Source of the DNA: Crambe crambe
Lineage: Eukaryota > Porifera > Demospongiae > Poecilosclerida > Crambeidae
NCBI GenBank assembly: GCA_963924555.1
Contig: OZ004588.1
Location: 1,116,001 to 1,180,000, forward strand
DNA length: 64,000 bases
Reading direction: 5' to 3'
Under the pieces are notes generated by a model. The model did no database searches. It saw only the letters and a list, made by a program, of their open reading frames with translations, and was not told the DNA's origin. The translations under genes and the position numbers were made by a program. Below, piece after piece: positions 1 to 41,400 of this stretch (positions within the stretch are counted from its first letter, which is position 1; each line of letters opens with the position of its first letter).

Positions 1-1640
1 ACGTATATAGAGTCAGTGCTATCAATGGCCACACCAGTTGGAATAGTTAAACCAGTATCTGCTGGATCGATATTTCTTGATGCTATCCCTTTCTTGTCGA
101 ATATGTCGATTTTACTTGACCCTGTGACAATCATCTCTCCCCTAGAATTAACTGCTATGAACCAAGGTTTCTTGTCACCAGTTTCAATCACCTTGACAGG
201 TTTGCTGAGCTGAGTAGGAGGAATGGAGACAAACACAGGGAAGGGACTGCCAATGATTTCTTGTCCATTCACAGTGACAATGATTTCATGTCGTCCACGA
301 ACAGTGGGCGTGTACTGGATGCGATATTCATTACCCTGGATTCGATCAACATCATATTTGTTAACAGATTCGTTTACCAGTGACTTCAGGTGGCACACCA
401 CATCACACTTTCGTTTCGTGTCTCTTCCATTAGTCAATTTAGTTTTCAGAAAAAATTCAGCCATTTTATTGATTTCAGCAGTCATCACTCCTTTACCAGA
501 AATGATACTCTTTGTAGAATCAACTTGGAACCGAGTTATTCTTGCTTTAGTCTGGCAGAGCTGCTTCAGGTCTTCAGCACAGCTCACCTCCACCCCTATA
601 TCAACTTCTTCCACTGGATCCAGACTCTTCCCCTTGCAATGCTCTTCAATCTCTCTGTCTATTCGACTCTCAAGCTCAGCATGCATGCACATGATCTCGT
701 CTTCAGCTGAATGCTCTACAGACTGTTCAGTGTATTCTATCACACTCTGGACCACTGCACAATCAGTGGACAGGCTCTCTTCTTGCACAGAGAGATGCTC
801 CAACTTCTTTGTCACTTTCGTTGTGGCTTTCTTCAAAAGTTCTTGTTTGTGACTTTCAATGATCCTTTGAAGTTCTTTAAATGATTCCTCGATGTCATTA
901 GTCACAGAGTTCCTCTGGGCCTCTATCTGATATTTGGTGGTTTGTATCGCCTCCACTGCATGCAAGAAATTAGCCTGCGCTTCCTTCAGGGGCTCCAATT
1001 GCTGAATCAGCTTCTTCTTCATCTGTGGAGCAGCTTTCTTGATGAATTCATGATTGTGGCAAAAGTGAGCTTTGATGGTACAATGAGGACAGATGAGAGA
1101 GCTGCAGTCAAAGCAGTACATGTTCATTGGCTGATCATGTTCTTTGCATGTCTGAAGGGGAGACTCCTGTGTAACGATCTCTTTAACTCCTCCCTCTTTA
1201 AGCTCATCAAAAGTAACTACCTTATGCCCAGGAAATGTCTTTTTCATCCTCTGATGTGCCTCGACACATTTCTCACAGATGAATTGGGCACACTGTCGAC
1301 AAAAGGCTTCGGCCTTGTCCTCAGAACATAACTCACACCTGGCATCCACCTTACCGTGAGCTATCTCCATCTTGGAGTGCAACTCTTTCATGCGATTGAT
1401 GAAGAAAGCTGTTTGGAGGTTGTCCACACCACCTTGAGGAAGGATGGTGTCTCTACGACACTCGGGGCAAGAGAATGGTTTGTCGAGGCCAGTTCTTAGG
1501 GCCAGCCTGTAGATGCACTGTTGGCAATAGTAATGGAGACAAGGCAGGACCTTGGGGTCAGTGTAGTGATCTTGACACACGGGACAAGTGATCTCCTTCT
1601 CTAGATCTAACACACTTTTCTCAACTACATGTTCAGCCAT
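1..1640 (-). CDS. TRIM-type RING E3 ubiquitin ligase (RING, B-boxes, coiled coil, filamin, NHL start), partial
   Basis: A single open frame runs from ATG at 1640-1638 to the left edge (546 codons, no stop, no intron seen). Residues ~19-65 form a C3HC4 RING finger (CPVCQDHY, then CLHYYCQQC, then CPEC). Residues ~105-150 hold a B-box-like Cys/His cluster (CELCSEDKAEAFCRQC) and ~160-205 a second B-box (CKEHDQPMNMYCFDC ... CPHC). A long Lys/Glu/Gln-rich coiled coil follows to ~340. A filamin/ABP280-type Ig repeat (GRHEIIVTVNGQEIIGSPF) comes next, and then the first blade of an NHL beta-propeller (KPWFIAVNSRGEMIV). This order is that of the TRIM2/3/32/71-like class; RING proteins of this class transfer ubiquitin and the NHL domain binds protein or RNA. 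The C-terminus lies outside the window. The missing introns stand out against the intron-dense neighbours and suggest a retrocopy or simply an intronless family member. Confidence 0.9.
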   Translation of the reverse strand, partial: MAEHVVEKSVLDLEKEITCPVCQDHYTDPKVLPCLHYYCQQCIYRLALRTGLDKPFSCPECRRDTILPQGGVDNLQTAFFINRMKELHSKMEIAHGKVDARCELCSEDKAEAFCRQCAQFICEKCVEAHQRMKKTFPGHKVVTFDELKEGGVKEIVTQESPLQTCKEHDQPMNMYCFDCSSLICPHCTIKAHFCHNHEFIKKAAPQMKKKLIQQLEPLKEAQANFLHAVEAIQTTKYQIEAQRNSVTNDIEESFKELQRIIESHKQELLKKATTKVTKKLEHLSVQEESLSTDCAVVQSVIEYTEQSVEHSAEDEIMCMHAELESRIDREIEEHCKGKSLDPVEEVDIGVEVSCAEDLKQLCQTKARITRFQVDSTKSIISGKGVMTAEINKMAEFFLKTKLTNGRDTKRKCDVVCHLKSLVNESVNKYDVDRIQGNEYRIQYTPTVRGRHEIIVTVNGQEIIGSPFPVFVSIPPTQLSKPVKVIETGDKKPWFIAVNSRGEMIVTGSSKIDIFDKKGIASRNIDPADTGLTIPTGVAIDSTDSIY

Positions 1641-31327
<29,687 letters not shown>

Positions 31328-31630
31328 CTCACTCAGTAAAGAGGCGTGTATCTGTCAGCTAGCTCGTAGCTGTTGCGGTTAGCTTCACCGACCCTTCCCC
31401 AATTTATAGCAAGACTGTAAGACAGAAGAAATGCTGAAAATCCAGCTAGCTAGATAGTCTATTGACTTCTTCTTTCTAGTACTATTAAAAGCTACAAGCG
31501 TGGGTAGATTATTAGTAGGTCGACCGGTCATGAATATCGTTAGCGGGAAATTCCTGCGCATGCTCAAAAGTGTCCCTTTTCCCTCGTGACTACCGTAGCG
31601 AAAAGAAGACCTCTCACTCTAGATAGAAAA
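31328..31630. promoter_or_regulatory. Head-to-head promoter of the receptor (-) and RPL10A (+)
   Basis: The two start codons are only ~303 bp apart and point away from each other. The interval contains 'tgcgcatgctcaa' near 31554, an NRF1-like word. A pyrimidine stretch 'gtcccttttccctcg' follows at ~31570-31586, ~45-60 nt before the RPL10A ATG, where a TOP/TCT-type initiator of a ribosomal protein gene would be expected. Diverged copies of this promoter reappear at 59452-59640. Confidence 0.6.
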
Positions 31631-34600
31631 ATGAGGTAAGGATCTGTTTTAATCCTAGTTTTGGAAGAACAACTTTTAGTATAATATACAGTGGGTGACT
31701 ATGAGATTCATGTGTGATATTTACAGCGATTATGTGTGCCATTTTTCTTATTCCTTCCAGTAAGTTATCCAGGGACACTTTATATGATTGTGTGCGATCC
31801 GTTCTCCAAGGATCTGTGGAGAAGAAGAGGAAATTTACCGAGACTGTTGAGCTACAGATATCACTAAAAAATTATGATCCCCAGAAGGACAAACGTTTTA
31901 GTGGTACAGTCAAGTAAGTTGGTACACAATACCAAACCACTTGATTGACTGGTTTGGTAGGTTTTGGGAGCAGTGTGTCTGTTTTGGCAGAATGAACCCT
32001 TTACCATGGATCACACAAATGTTTCTACCCTTTACCAGTTTTCTTAGCAAAATGAGCATTTACAATTTCTACTCCTTACCAACTTTTTATCCACTACATT
32101 TCCCTCTGTCCACTTCTCTCCCCACTGCTCCTGAAACCGGACCCCTTACCCAGGAGTCTTAAAACATTTTGGGTAGAAGGTTTCTTTCCTTTATTCAAGG
32201 AAGGACCTTCGGCACTCTTTTTATCATCGGTTCTACTAAAAGGCAGGCAACATGATAATCCCATCCTATGAACTGAGTTGGACATGGGATGATCGAGCAG
32301 GGCCAGGTGTGGTTTTATTTGTAGCTGCATAGCACTCCAATGAATACATAACCCATTGTAATATTTTACTCCAATTAGTGCCCCCCAGTCAAAGTACTCC
32401 AATTAATGCCCCCTATCAAATTATTGTGGATTTTTGTCACCACAAATATGATCGGTCATTGCAAGAATGACGGACATTAGTGAACTGACAATTAAGTGAC
32501 CTGCAATCCACAGTAAACCACTTGACTGCTACTTTATTATTCAAGTGGGAAATTATTTTGTCTGCCCTTAGACTCAAGCACATCCCTCGTCCCAAGCTGA
32601 AGGTGTGTGTCCTTGGTGATGCTTCCCACTGTGATCAGGCCAACGCCAGTGGCATACCATGCATGGATGCCGAGGCACTCAAAAAGCTGAATAAGGACAA
32701 GAAATTGGTGAAGAAGCTTGGTGAGTGTAGTACGGGAATATTAGTGCAGGAATGGGGCATCAAAGGGAAGATGTACTTGAAGGCTAGTGGTCCCCTATGC
32801 CCCTCCTGCTTGAGCTGGGTGGTAGAGCCATGCCAGCTGTTACAGCAAAACCTTGCAACAGGAAAGTGGAAAGCGGAAGTGATTGGAGCGAACTGGTTGG
32901 TCAGATTGCTCATATTAATCATGTGACTGGTTTCTCCAGTTAGTTGCAAGATTTTTGGAAAACCGCTGTACATTTCCTTGAAGCTTGTCTGACAAAAGGT
33001 ACACCCCCCAAGTCTGGTTGTGGCTAGGCTTAGGTAGATTATGCTCAAGATTTCTCCAGTTATTCTATTCCACAATGCTCCAAAATGCTACCTATTATTC
33101 CCTCAAATGCACCAATTATTCCCTTAAATAAGCTAATGATTATGCTTGCCCAGTCCACCAGTAGCAGAGCTAGCCATTGCCATAAACTAACAGCTGCATG
33201 TAGTACTCATGATTCAGGTCTTAGGTATAGCTAGACACTGTCACAGTGTAGCAAGAAACTACCTCAGGCAGTAGAGAGTTTGTTTTCAGGCTTGTAGCAG
33301 CTCCAATTATTCTCATTATGCTCAGCTCACAATATGCCTCATTATTCTTGATTCCAGGAAGTCCCGATTATTCCCAAAATTATGCTGGCATAATCTAGTT
33401 GTGGCTGTAAGGGGTGTAGTTATTACTGGGGTGGTGACTGTGGTCATCAATGGGAGGGAATATCCTGTGATTGAATGACATACTATGCGAAGTAGTGTAT
33501 AGAAGTTAGCTGGACCGCAAGCCCAGGTGCGGCAACAAGTAGAGGGTGAGGCTGAGAATAGACAAAAGCAGCGGTATGATGGAGATGTGTTAGGTGCTGC
33601 TTGCTCATAAGCAGGTACTACACATTGGACAAAAGAGACTTTAGATGGAGGTTTATTTTTTGTGGAGATGTTCATTGTATCTTATTTACAGTTGAAACCA
33701 CTGGTATAATCAAAGAATGGAATAGTTCCCTTCACCTGCAGTAATAGCCAGCAGAAACACTCACTGCCAATTGTGTTAAACTGAAATCTGCTCTGAGATA
33801 CTCACTTGAGAAGTTATATTATTATTTCTTCAATGCAGTTGAGTGTTTGCCAATGGTTATCATTTTGGTGCACAATTCGTATTATGCTCTATGGAGATTG
33901 TGTAATCTCTTGTTTCTTTCCTTTGTGCAGCCAAGAAGTACGATGCCTTCCTAGCATCTGATAGTCTGATCAAGCAGATTCCCCGTTTGCTGGGTCCAGG
34001 GTTGAGCAAAGCGGGCAAGTTTCCCAGTCTGGTCACCCATAACGACAGCCTGAAACAGAAGGTGGATGAAGTGAAGGCCACAATAAGATTCCAAATGAAG
34101 AAGGTGACGTTTTACAATCAATTTGCATTCACTGGGTACTATAATTATGTGACAGAAATCAAACATTATTCACGCTTTCTACTTTTGAAAAAAGTGTGAA
34201 AAAATTTCAACAAAAGTAAATTTTGGAATATTTGATTTCTGCCCCTCAACTGTCATAATTTTGCAAAAAAAACAAAAAAAATGCAAATTTTTCTCCCAAG
34301 TGTGGTAACTTCAGACTGGTATATAATTCTTAGTTGAAGTGAATACAAATACACTTAGTGCTGAGATATTGTCAGACGACCCACTTGGTGTGTCTTGCTG
34401 TGAACCTAGATGTTGCATTTTGTCTTGGTATTCTTGTTGCATGTAGTCCTGCTCTTGACATTACCAAAACCAGAGAACGGCATTCAAAGACTTTGTTGTA
34501 ACCTCCATTGTTATGAAGCTATGTTTTCCACATGTTCTCAACTAGATATGCAGGATAGAAAGTGTCATGGTGTTCACGTGTGTGACTAGCACCAACTGCA

Positions 34601-34910
34601 TACATGTAGGACACTCTTACATCTTGTTCACTCCTTAAATTATAGGTAACAAAGATATAGTAACTCCTGATCCCAATACCAATAGCTCAATTATACTTAT
34701 TTTCTACACACTGATGAGGATTCTCCTTTTTTACTACAGGTCCTCTGTCTATCCGTTGCCATCGGACATGTTCAGATGACGGAGGATGACTTGGCAAGCA
34801 ACATCCACTTGGCCATCAATTTCCTGATCTCGCTACTGAAGAAGAACTGGCAGAATGTCCGGGCTCTTTATGTAAAGAGCACCATGGGGAAATCTTATAG
34901 GATTTATTAG
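31631..34910 (+). CDS. RPL10A: 60S ribosomal protein L10a (uL1)
   Basis: Five exons: 31631-31635 (ATGAG), 31761-31913, 32572-32720, 33931-34103 and 34740-34910, stop TAG at 34908. The total is 651 nt, 216 aa, matching the usual ~217. Recognised landmarks are [11 protein letters not shown] at the N-terminus, [32 protein letters not shown], then [14 protein letters not shown], the [13 protein letters not shown] segment and a C-terminal [10 protein letters not shown]. It is the uL1 protein of the L1 stalk in the large ribosomal subunit and helps release deacylated tRNA. All junctions are GT-AG. The five-base first coding exon is typical of ribosomal protein genes that split right after the ATG. 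Introns hold no recognised RNA gene. Confidence 0.97.
32721..33930 (+). other. RPL10A intron 3 (source of later duplicated fragments)
   Basis: The parts 33440-33565 and ~33625-33877 recur, diverged, at 42929-43055 and ~43355-43545. No snoRNA could be defined by box motifs. Confidence 0.7.
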
Positions 34911-35414
34911 AACTTGTTGAATGATGTCTCATTTATGCCAAACTTCTTGAACAAAAAAAAAAAAAAATGTTTTGCTTGCACTACAAACCGTATTTCGCGC
35001 GTTACTATAATAGTTTGGAGGTGCGGCACTAACTTGTACAGTGGACCCTGACTGACTGACAGTCCAAGGTAGTAGTTTGCACGGTTCTTGCACCTTTTAG
35101 GCCTATTGATGGAAAGCGCCACGCTCATGCGTATAAATTCCATGGCAATGACTTCTTGTGATAGTGTAGCTGGACAAGGTTCACTAGTATAGTGAAGCAC
35201 ACAATTCGCCAACGAAGGTCCTCATTGTAAGCACTGCAACGATGAGCATGAGGTGCAAGAACCTCTGTAGCACTTAACGTGTAAACCACTCCCTCGGGTC
35301 CGGCCCCCAAAATATGATCGGTACTGCGCACGAGCAGTGAAGCTAGTTCGCCGGCCAGCTAGCCAGATCTTTGCATGCAGTCACTGTAACTCAACAGTAA
35401 AATTTAGCTGTACC
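34911..35414 (+). other. Intergenic interval, promoter side of first mucin receptor
   Basis: Contains the RPL10A 3' flank (a 14-A run near 34954) and the upstream region of the next gene. The stretch 35365-35415 before the mucin ATG is nearly repeated at 48380-48431 before the second copy. No other gene. Confidence 0.65.
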
Positions 35415-38400
35415 ATGAAACACGGACTGTGCGATCTCATCACTGCGACGGTGAGTCGATAGTGATCAGTGTTGTGATGAACAGATCACACGCCTTGATA
35501 ATTACAGGAGCTAGAGATAACTAGAGCAGCTGCATTGCTTTCTCCCTCTAGCTCTAGTTTATTAAATCACCTCCGATTTGCAGAATGGTGGAATTTTTAG
35601 TCAGTAGTGGTAGGTACTAATTTGAATTTTTCTTCTTAGTATTTAATATAACTTCAAAATTTAAAGGTGTCAAAAAGAATGGAGCCTTGGGGAGTTAGCT
35701 ATGGGTTTGCTAGAGTCCTTCCTTCTAGTTCCCATGCCAGTGCATTCAATAGACTGTAGCAGAACGGATATTCCTAGTAGTAGCTGTAGTGCTGCAGAGA
35801 GTAGCTAGCTAGGGTTGGTTAAGATTGGCATAGGAAGATGATTTCGGGCAATCTTATATACAGTATTAAAGACCATTAATAAAAGTGTAATATTTAGGGG
35901 GCAACAGCCCCTGGTTCTTATGCCTATGGAGCCTAAGTAACTAGGCATAGTTAGAAGTGTTCAAGTTAATTCAATCCCCACTGCAAGTCCTTGCACCCCT
36001 CTCCTCTATTTTCAGAATCAATCTGTGACCTAAGTAGATGCACAATTGCTACATTAAAGTTCAATCATATGCCCCTCCATCCCTAATGAGGTTGATTAAC
36101 CACAAACACTGGTCCCTATCGTGGGAGTGTAAAAATAATGTAGCAACGACATTTCCTGTCCATGAGCAGCTGAAGTTTTTTTTTTTGTTTTTTTTTTGTT
36201 TTTTTTGTTATCTTAGTTATGTTCCTTCTTTCTTTTTTCTTTTTTTACTTGACAGGTGATTTGTGCTTTCAGCATCATCTCTCTCTTGAGTTCAGCCAAT
36301 GGTAGGTAACAGTTAACTGAAGATGGCCTCAGGCCTGGTTACAAAAGGAAAAGCACGTGTACCCCACTAATGGAAGATGATTTGGGTTAGGGGGAGGAGG
36401 CAACAACAATTTCATATTACCAAGCTACTTATCTTCTTAAGAACTATATGTACCTTATATAATAACCCATACCCGCTTCTCTTCCCTCCAAAGAAGGGGA
36501 TCTGGACTGCAGAGAATGTGTTATTCTAACTTTATCATCTGTTTGATGTATATTAACACACAGTAGCCGCTAATCACCTCATACCTCCTTTATAGCACTC
36601 GACTCTAAATTGTTTCTGAACCAATAACAGCCTTCTGTACTTGCTAGTTCTATGGGCAGTTCACTCTGATCAAAGCTGAACTTAGCATACTTGTCTAGTA
36701 TTCTTATGTCGTGAGACATTGTGTTAACAAAATTACTATATAGCACTTTTTGGCGATATGGCCATAAGGCATTTAGCCAAATTCATGGTGCTACAGCATG
36801 CTAAGACTCTTTACTAGTTTTGGCGCGTGCAGCCAGAGTACCTAAGACCCTTTACCAGCTTTGGTTATGGGTATACTCCTTACCTTCAACCTGCTATGTA
36901 CATATGTAACTATACTTCTCTTATGAACATTATTTTAGCTCAAGTCACCATTACCAATCCTCTCAGAGGAAACTTGGAAGAACCACTTGACATAACCTGT
37001 ACGGTAAAGAATCAGGATGACGTGGACGATATTGTCCTCCTACATGATAATGGTACAGAATTTGAGGTCAACAGACTCTCAGTATCCAACACTAGTTTCA
37101 CCAAGACCTTTACACTGAATTTGACGAGGGCCGATAATGGATCTTCTCTGTCATGTAGTGTGGATGGGAGGGAATCGTCTATTCCAGTTGTGATTGCAGT
37201 AAATCGTAAGTAGATATAATTTCTTAGTTTATTAGTTAAACAGTATGTTGTTGCATGTCAATTTGTTTGTTTGTTTCTTGTTGCAATTTGTTTGTTTCTT
37301 ATTACATGTCAATTTGTTTGTTTGTTTGTTATTGCATGTTAATTAGTTTGTTTATTGTTGCATGTCTGTTGTACGCTGGTCATCAGTTAATAGATAGAGC
37401 ACACCATGTCCACGACAGTACAACTGAAAGTTTTAGTCGTTATTTGTTTATTTATTTGTGTGTTTGTTTATTTGTTTGTTTATATTGCATCATCATCATC
37501 ATACTTGCAGCTCAAGTGCTTAAACTCAAGATTCTTGATGTACCCTACTTTGACGGTGATAGCGTTCCCTTTGAGATGGTTGGAAATCAAGCCTCCCCTG
37601 AGAACCCTAGAGGCTCTCTGATATGCATCACTGATTATGTCCGGTCCAAGTGTTGCCGTAAAAAAGATGAAGGAAATCTAGGAGAGTGGTTCTTCCCGAA
37701 CGGTACGCAGGTACCACGCAACAACCGTGCTCCACCTGGTAGCAATGTAACTAGGACTGGATTTACTCGTCAAGTGAGGTTGAATCGGAAAGGAATTGGT
37801 GGTCCTTATGGGGTGTATACATGTCGTGTACCTACTCCCACGAGTGGAAAAAACATTTCAATCAGTATCAACTTAAGTAAGTAAAATAGTGCATGTCCTC
37901 TTCTCCCTTCCTCCCCGGGCCCCCTCCCCCCTCCCCCTCCCCTGCCTCCCTCCCTCCCTCCCTCCCTTCTCCTTCCCTCCCTCCCCCACCTTTCTCCCTC
38001 CCCCTCCCCTGCCACCTTCCCCCCTCCCCCTGCCACCTCCCTATGTTCGTGTATATGTGTAATTCTGTATCATCTTGTGTATGTGCTAATCCTTGTTCCC
38101 GCATGTTCTAATCATTATTATGTGTCCCCTGTCATCAATGTCTTATGTGTGTGTGTGACGATGTTGTATGTGTTCACACACACATAAGACATTGATGACA
38201 GGTGACACATAATAATGATTAGAACATGCGGGGGGACACCCCTGCCCCCCTCTCTCCATGCATACATGCACACATTAGCTGTAATAGATGAGCTGACTCA
38301 GCAGCTACTGACTACAACTTTTAGAAGTGTTGGGGTGGGAGATAATTTGCCTCCTTCCCCTTACCTTACTCCCTTTCATCCACCTTTATTATTATTATTA

Positions 38401-41400
38401 TTTTTAGCTCCAACCACCATGCCACCACCCACATCACCTTTGCCCACAACCTCAACAACCCCATCACCCCCTATGACAACCTCACCCATCACTGCATCGT
38501 CACTTACAACCACTCTGACATCTCCACCTACAACCACGGAACGACTTTCAGCTACAACCCTTACAAGCACACCTACTCTAACTGAAGTTACATCACTGCC
38601 AACTACTGTCACAGAATCAGCATCTTCTACAGTACCTCCAGCCACCTCTGAACTTGCATCTCCTACAACTATGATAGAGACCGTATCTTCTACAGAGATG
38701 TCAACTACTGAAGCTGAAGTTACATCACTGCCAACTACTGTAACTTCTTCTACAGAACCTTCAACAACTTCTGAGCCTACAGAGATGGTATCTTCTACAG
38801 AGATGTTGACTACTGAAGCTGAAGTTACATCACTGCCAATTACTGTGACAGAGGTAGCTTCTTCTACAGAACCTTCTGAGCCTACAGAGACGGTATCTTC
38901 GACAAAGATGTTGACTACTGAAGCTGAAGTTACATCACTGCCAACTACTGTGACAGAGGTAGCCTCTTCTACAGAACCTTCAACAACTTCTGAGCCTACA
39001 GAGACGGTATCTTCTACAGAGATGTTGACTACTGAAGCTGAAGTTACATCACTACCAACTACTGTGACAGAAGCAGAAGTTACATCTCCATTGCAACCTT
39101 CCACTTCTCCAACTACAGAGGTTTTTACCACTACTGAAGTTTCACAGCCTTCAACTGCAGAAGTTTCTTCAGAGCCTCCGACTAATGCAACTGAGTCTTC
39201 TACTACTGTGGCTACCACCACTGTTCCTTCACAGCCTTCAACTACAGAAGTTTCTTCAGAGCCTTCAGCTTCTACTACTGTGACAGAGATGGCATCTTCT
39301 ACTGAACTGTCAACCACTGTTCCTTCACAGCCTTCAACTACAGAAGTTTCTTCAGAGCCTTCAACTTCTACTACTGTGACAGAGATGGAACTGTCAACCA
39401 CTGTTCCTTCACAGCCTTCAACTATGGAAGTCTCTTCAGAGCCTTCAGCTTCTACTATTGTGACAGAGATGGCATCTTCTACTGAATCTTTGACTACAGC
39501 AGAAACCACATCTCCTACAGTAACGACAGAAATTCCCATGTCAGAACCTTCAACAACTGCTAAAAAAGAAACTCCCTCTTCAACCACCTCAACCACTGTT
39601 CCTGCGACTCGGCCCTCAATTACTCCAGCGAACACATCTACTGAACTTTCAACAACTTCTACGACTACTGCAATGCCGACATCTTCTACAAGCCAGCCTT
39701 CAAGTCCTACATTAGTGACTACCTCACAGACGACAACTTCAAAAGTCACGGTCGCTACTGCTGATTCTACAACTACTGGAATGCCGACATCTTCTACAAG
39801 CCAGCCTTCAAGTCCTACATTAGTGACTACCTCACAGACGACAACTTCAAAAGTCACGGTCGCTACTGCTGATTCTACAACTACTGGAATGCCGACATCT
39901 TCTACAAGCCAGCCTTCAAGTCCTACATTAGTGACTACCTCACAGACGACAACTTCAAAAGTCACGGTCGCTACTGCTGATTCTACAACTACTGGAATGC
40001 CGACATCTTCTACAAGTCAGCCTTCAAGTCCTACATTAGTGACTACCTCACAGACAACAACTTCAAAAGTCACAGTCGCTACTGCTGATTCTACGACTAT
40101 TGCAATGCCGACAAGCCAGCCTTCAAGTCCTACATTAGTGACTACCTCACAGACGACAACTTCAAAAGTCACGGTCGCTACTGCTGATTCTACAACTACT
40201 GAAATGTCGACATCTTCTACAAGCCAGCCTTCAAGTCCTACATTAGTGACTACCTCACAGACGACTACACGTAAGCTTTTGCATAGGAACTGAATCCAAT
40301 GTAAAATCTATTTGTGTTCACTTCATACGTACCTTAATCATTCACTATAACTGCTATATATTACTTCCTCAATTCTTAACCACATTTCAAATTTCAAAAA
40401 AAAAATCAGTTCATAAAGTGGTTTTAAATGTATTTCAAATTTGGTCATGAATTGAGAAAGTTTGAACAGATAGTAATGGTATAAGTGAACGCAAAATAGA
40501 GTCCTTCTACAGTCATGCAATGTGAAAATTTCTGGTTGGAGATAAGGAAGTTAGTTTTGTGGATGAATCTTTGGACATTTTATACCATTAGCTATATTAT
40601 ATGTATATGAGTCTAATTCCTTGCAGGTTCTCCTCATTACATAGATCCTTTGTTGTTTCCTGAACTTGTCCCAAAGGTGACCAATAACAGGACTATCACA
40701 GATACATCCTTCACCGTCGAATTCGCCATCATTCAACCACTACTCTCTGTTGCCAATAGGTAACTATGAAGCTATATTACTTTGTAGCTTTAGTTTATGG
40801 GTCATTAAATTTTAATAATCCCCAAAAAAGAGTGTCACCCTATAGTAAATACTCCTATACATACAACAAAGTTATATCTTCATCTTGGTATGAAACCAGG
40901 TTAACATTCACCCACCCCTCATTATTGTTGTTGTTGTTTTCCTTTATCCTGTTCAGTGTGAAGCTGATAGTCCAGCGTCAGCCGAGTAGGAACGACACAC
41001 TCACCACTTATTATGAGAGCATTAAGGCGACCAAGGACTTCCCCCCATATCCTGTCGCCCTGATCAAGCTGCAAAATAGGGTAAGTTTCTAAATAAGTTC
41101 TCAGTGTGTGGACAGCAGTCCTAATACTATAGTACTTGATGACTGGAGAAAGGACTATAGACTATAGAAATGGGAGTAATGGATTCTGAGAAAGTCTTTT
41201 ATAATACACCATCTCTCCTACTTGTCTCCTATTTCTTTCTTCTATATAATATTTCCTCTTTCAGAGAAAAAGACAAGGTCACTTTGTTGTGAAGCAGCCA
41301 ATTGGAAGAGATGGTGTATACTGCTCTCCCAAGGATGTGATATGCAATGGACCTTTGCACCCCAACACCCAATACAAACTCAGATATCAGCTGCTTGGAG

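Noticed and set aside
31914..34739. snoRNA genes in RPL10A introns
   Set aside because: Ribosomal protein introns often host them, but I could not find a convincing box C/D pair with terminal stem or an H-box plus ACA. Near misses such as gtatgatgg and ctgatgagg lack partners. A covariance-model search would decide.
38376..39965. Long open frame (529 codons) antisense to the mucin exon of copy 1, and a 703-codon one antisense to copy 2 (55055-57166)
   Set aside because: The sense exons are built of repeated Ser/Thr codons (act, tct, aca). Their complements (agt, aga, tgt) rarely form stops, so the antisense frame stays open without selection. No splice sites, start context or domain supports them.
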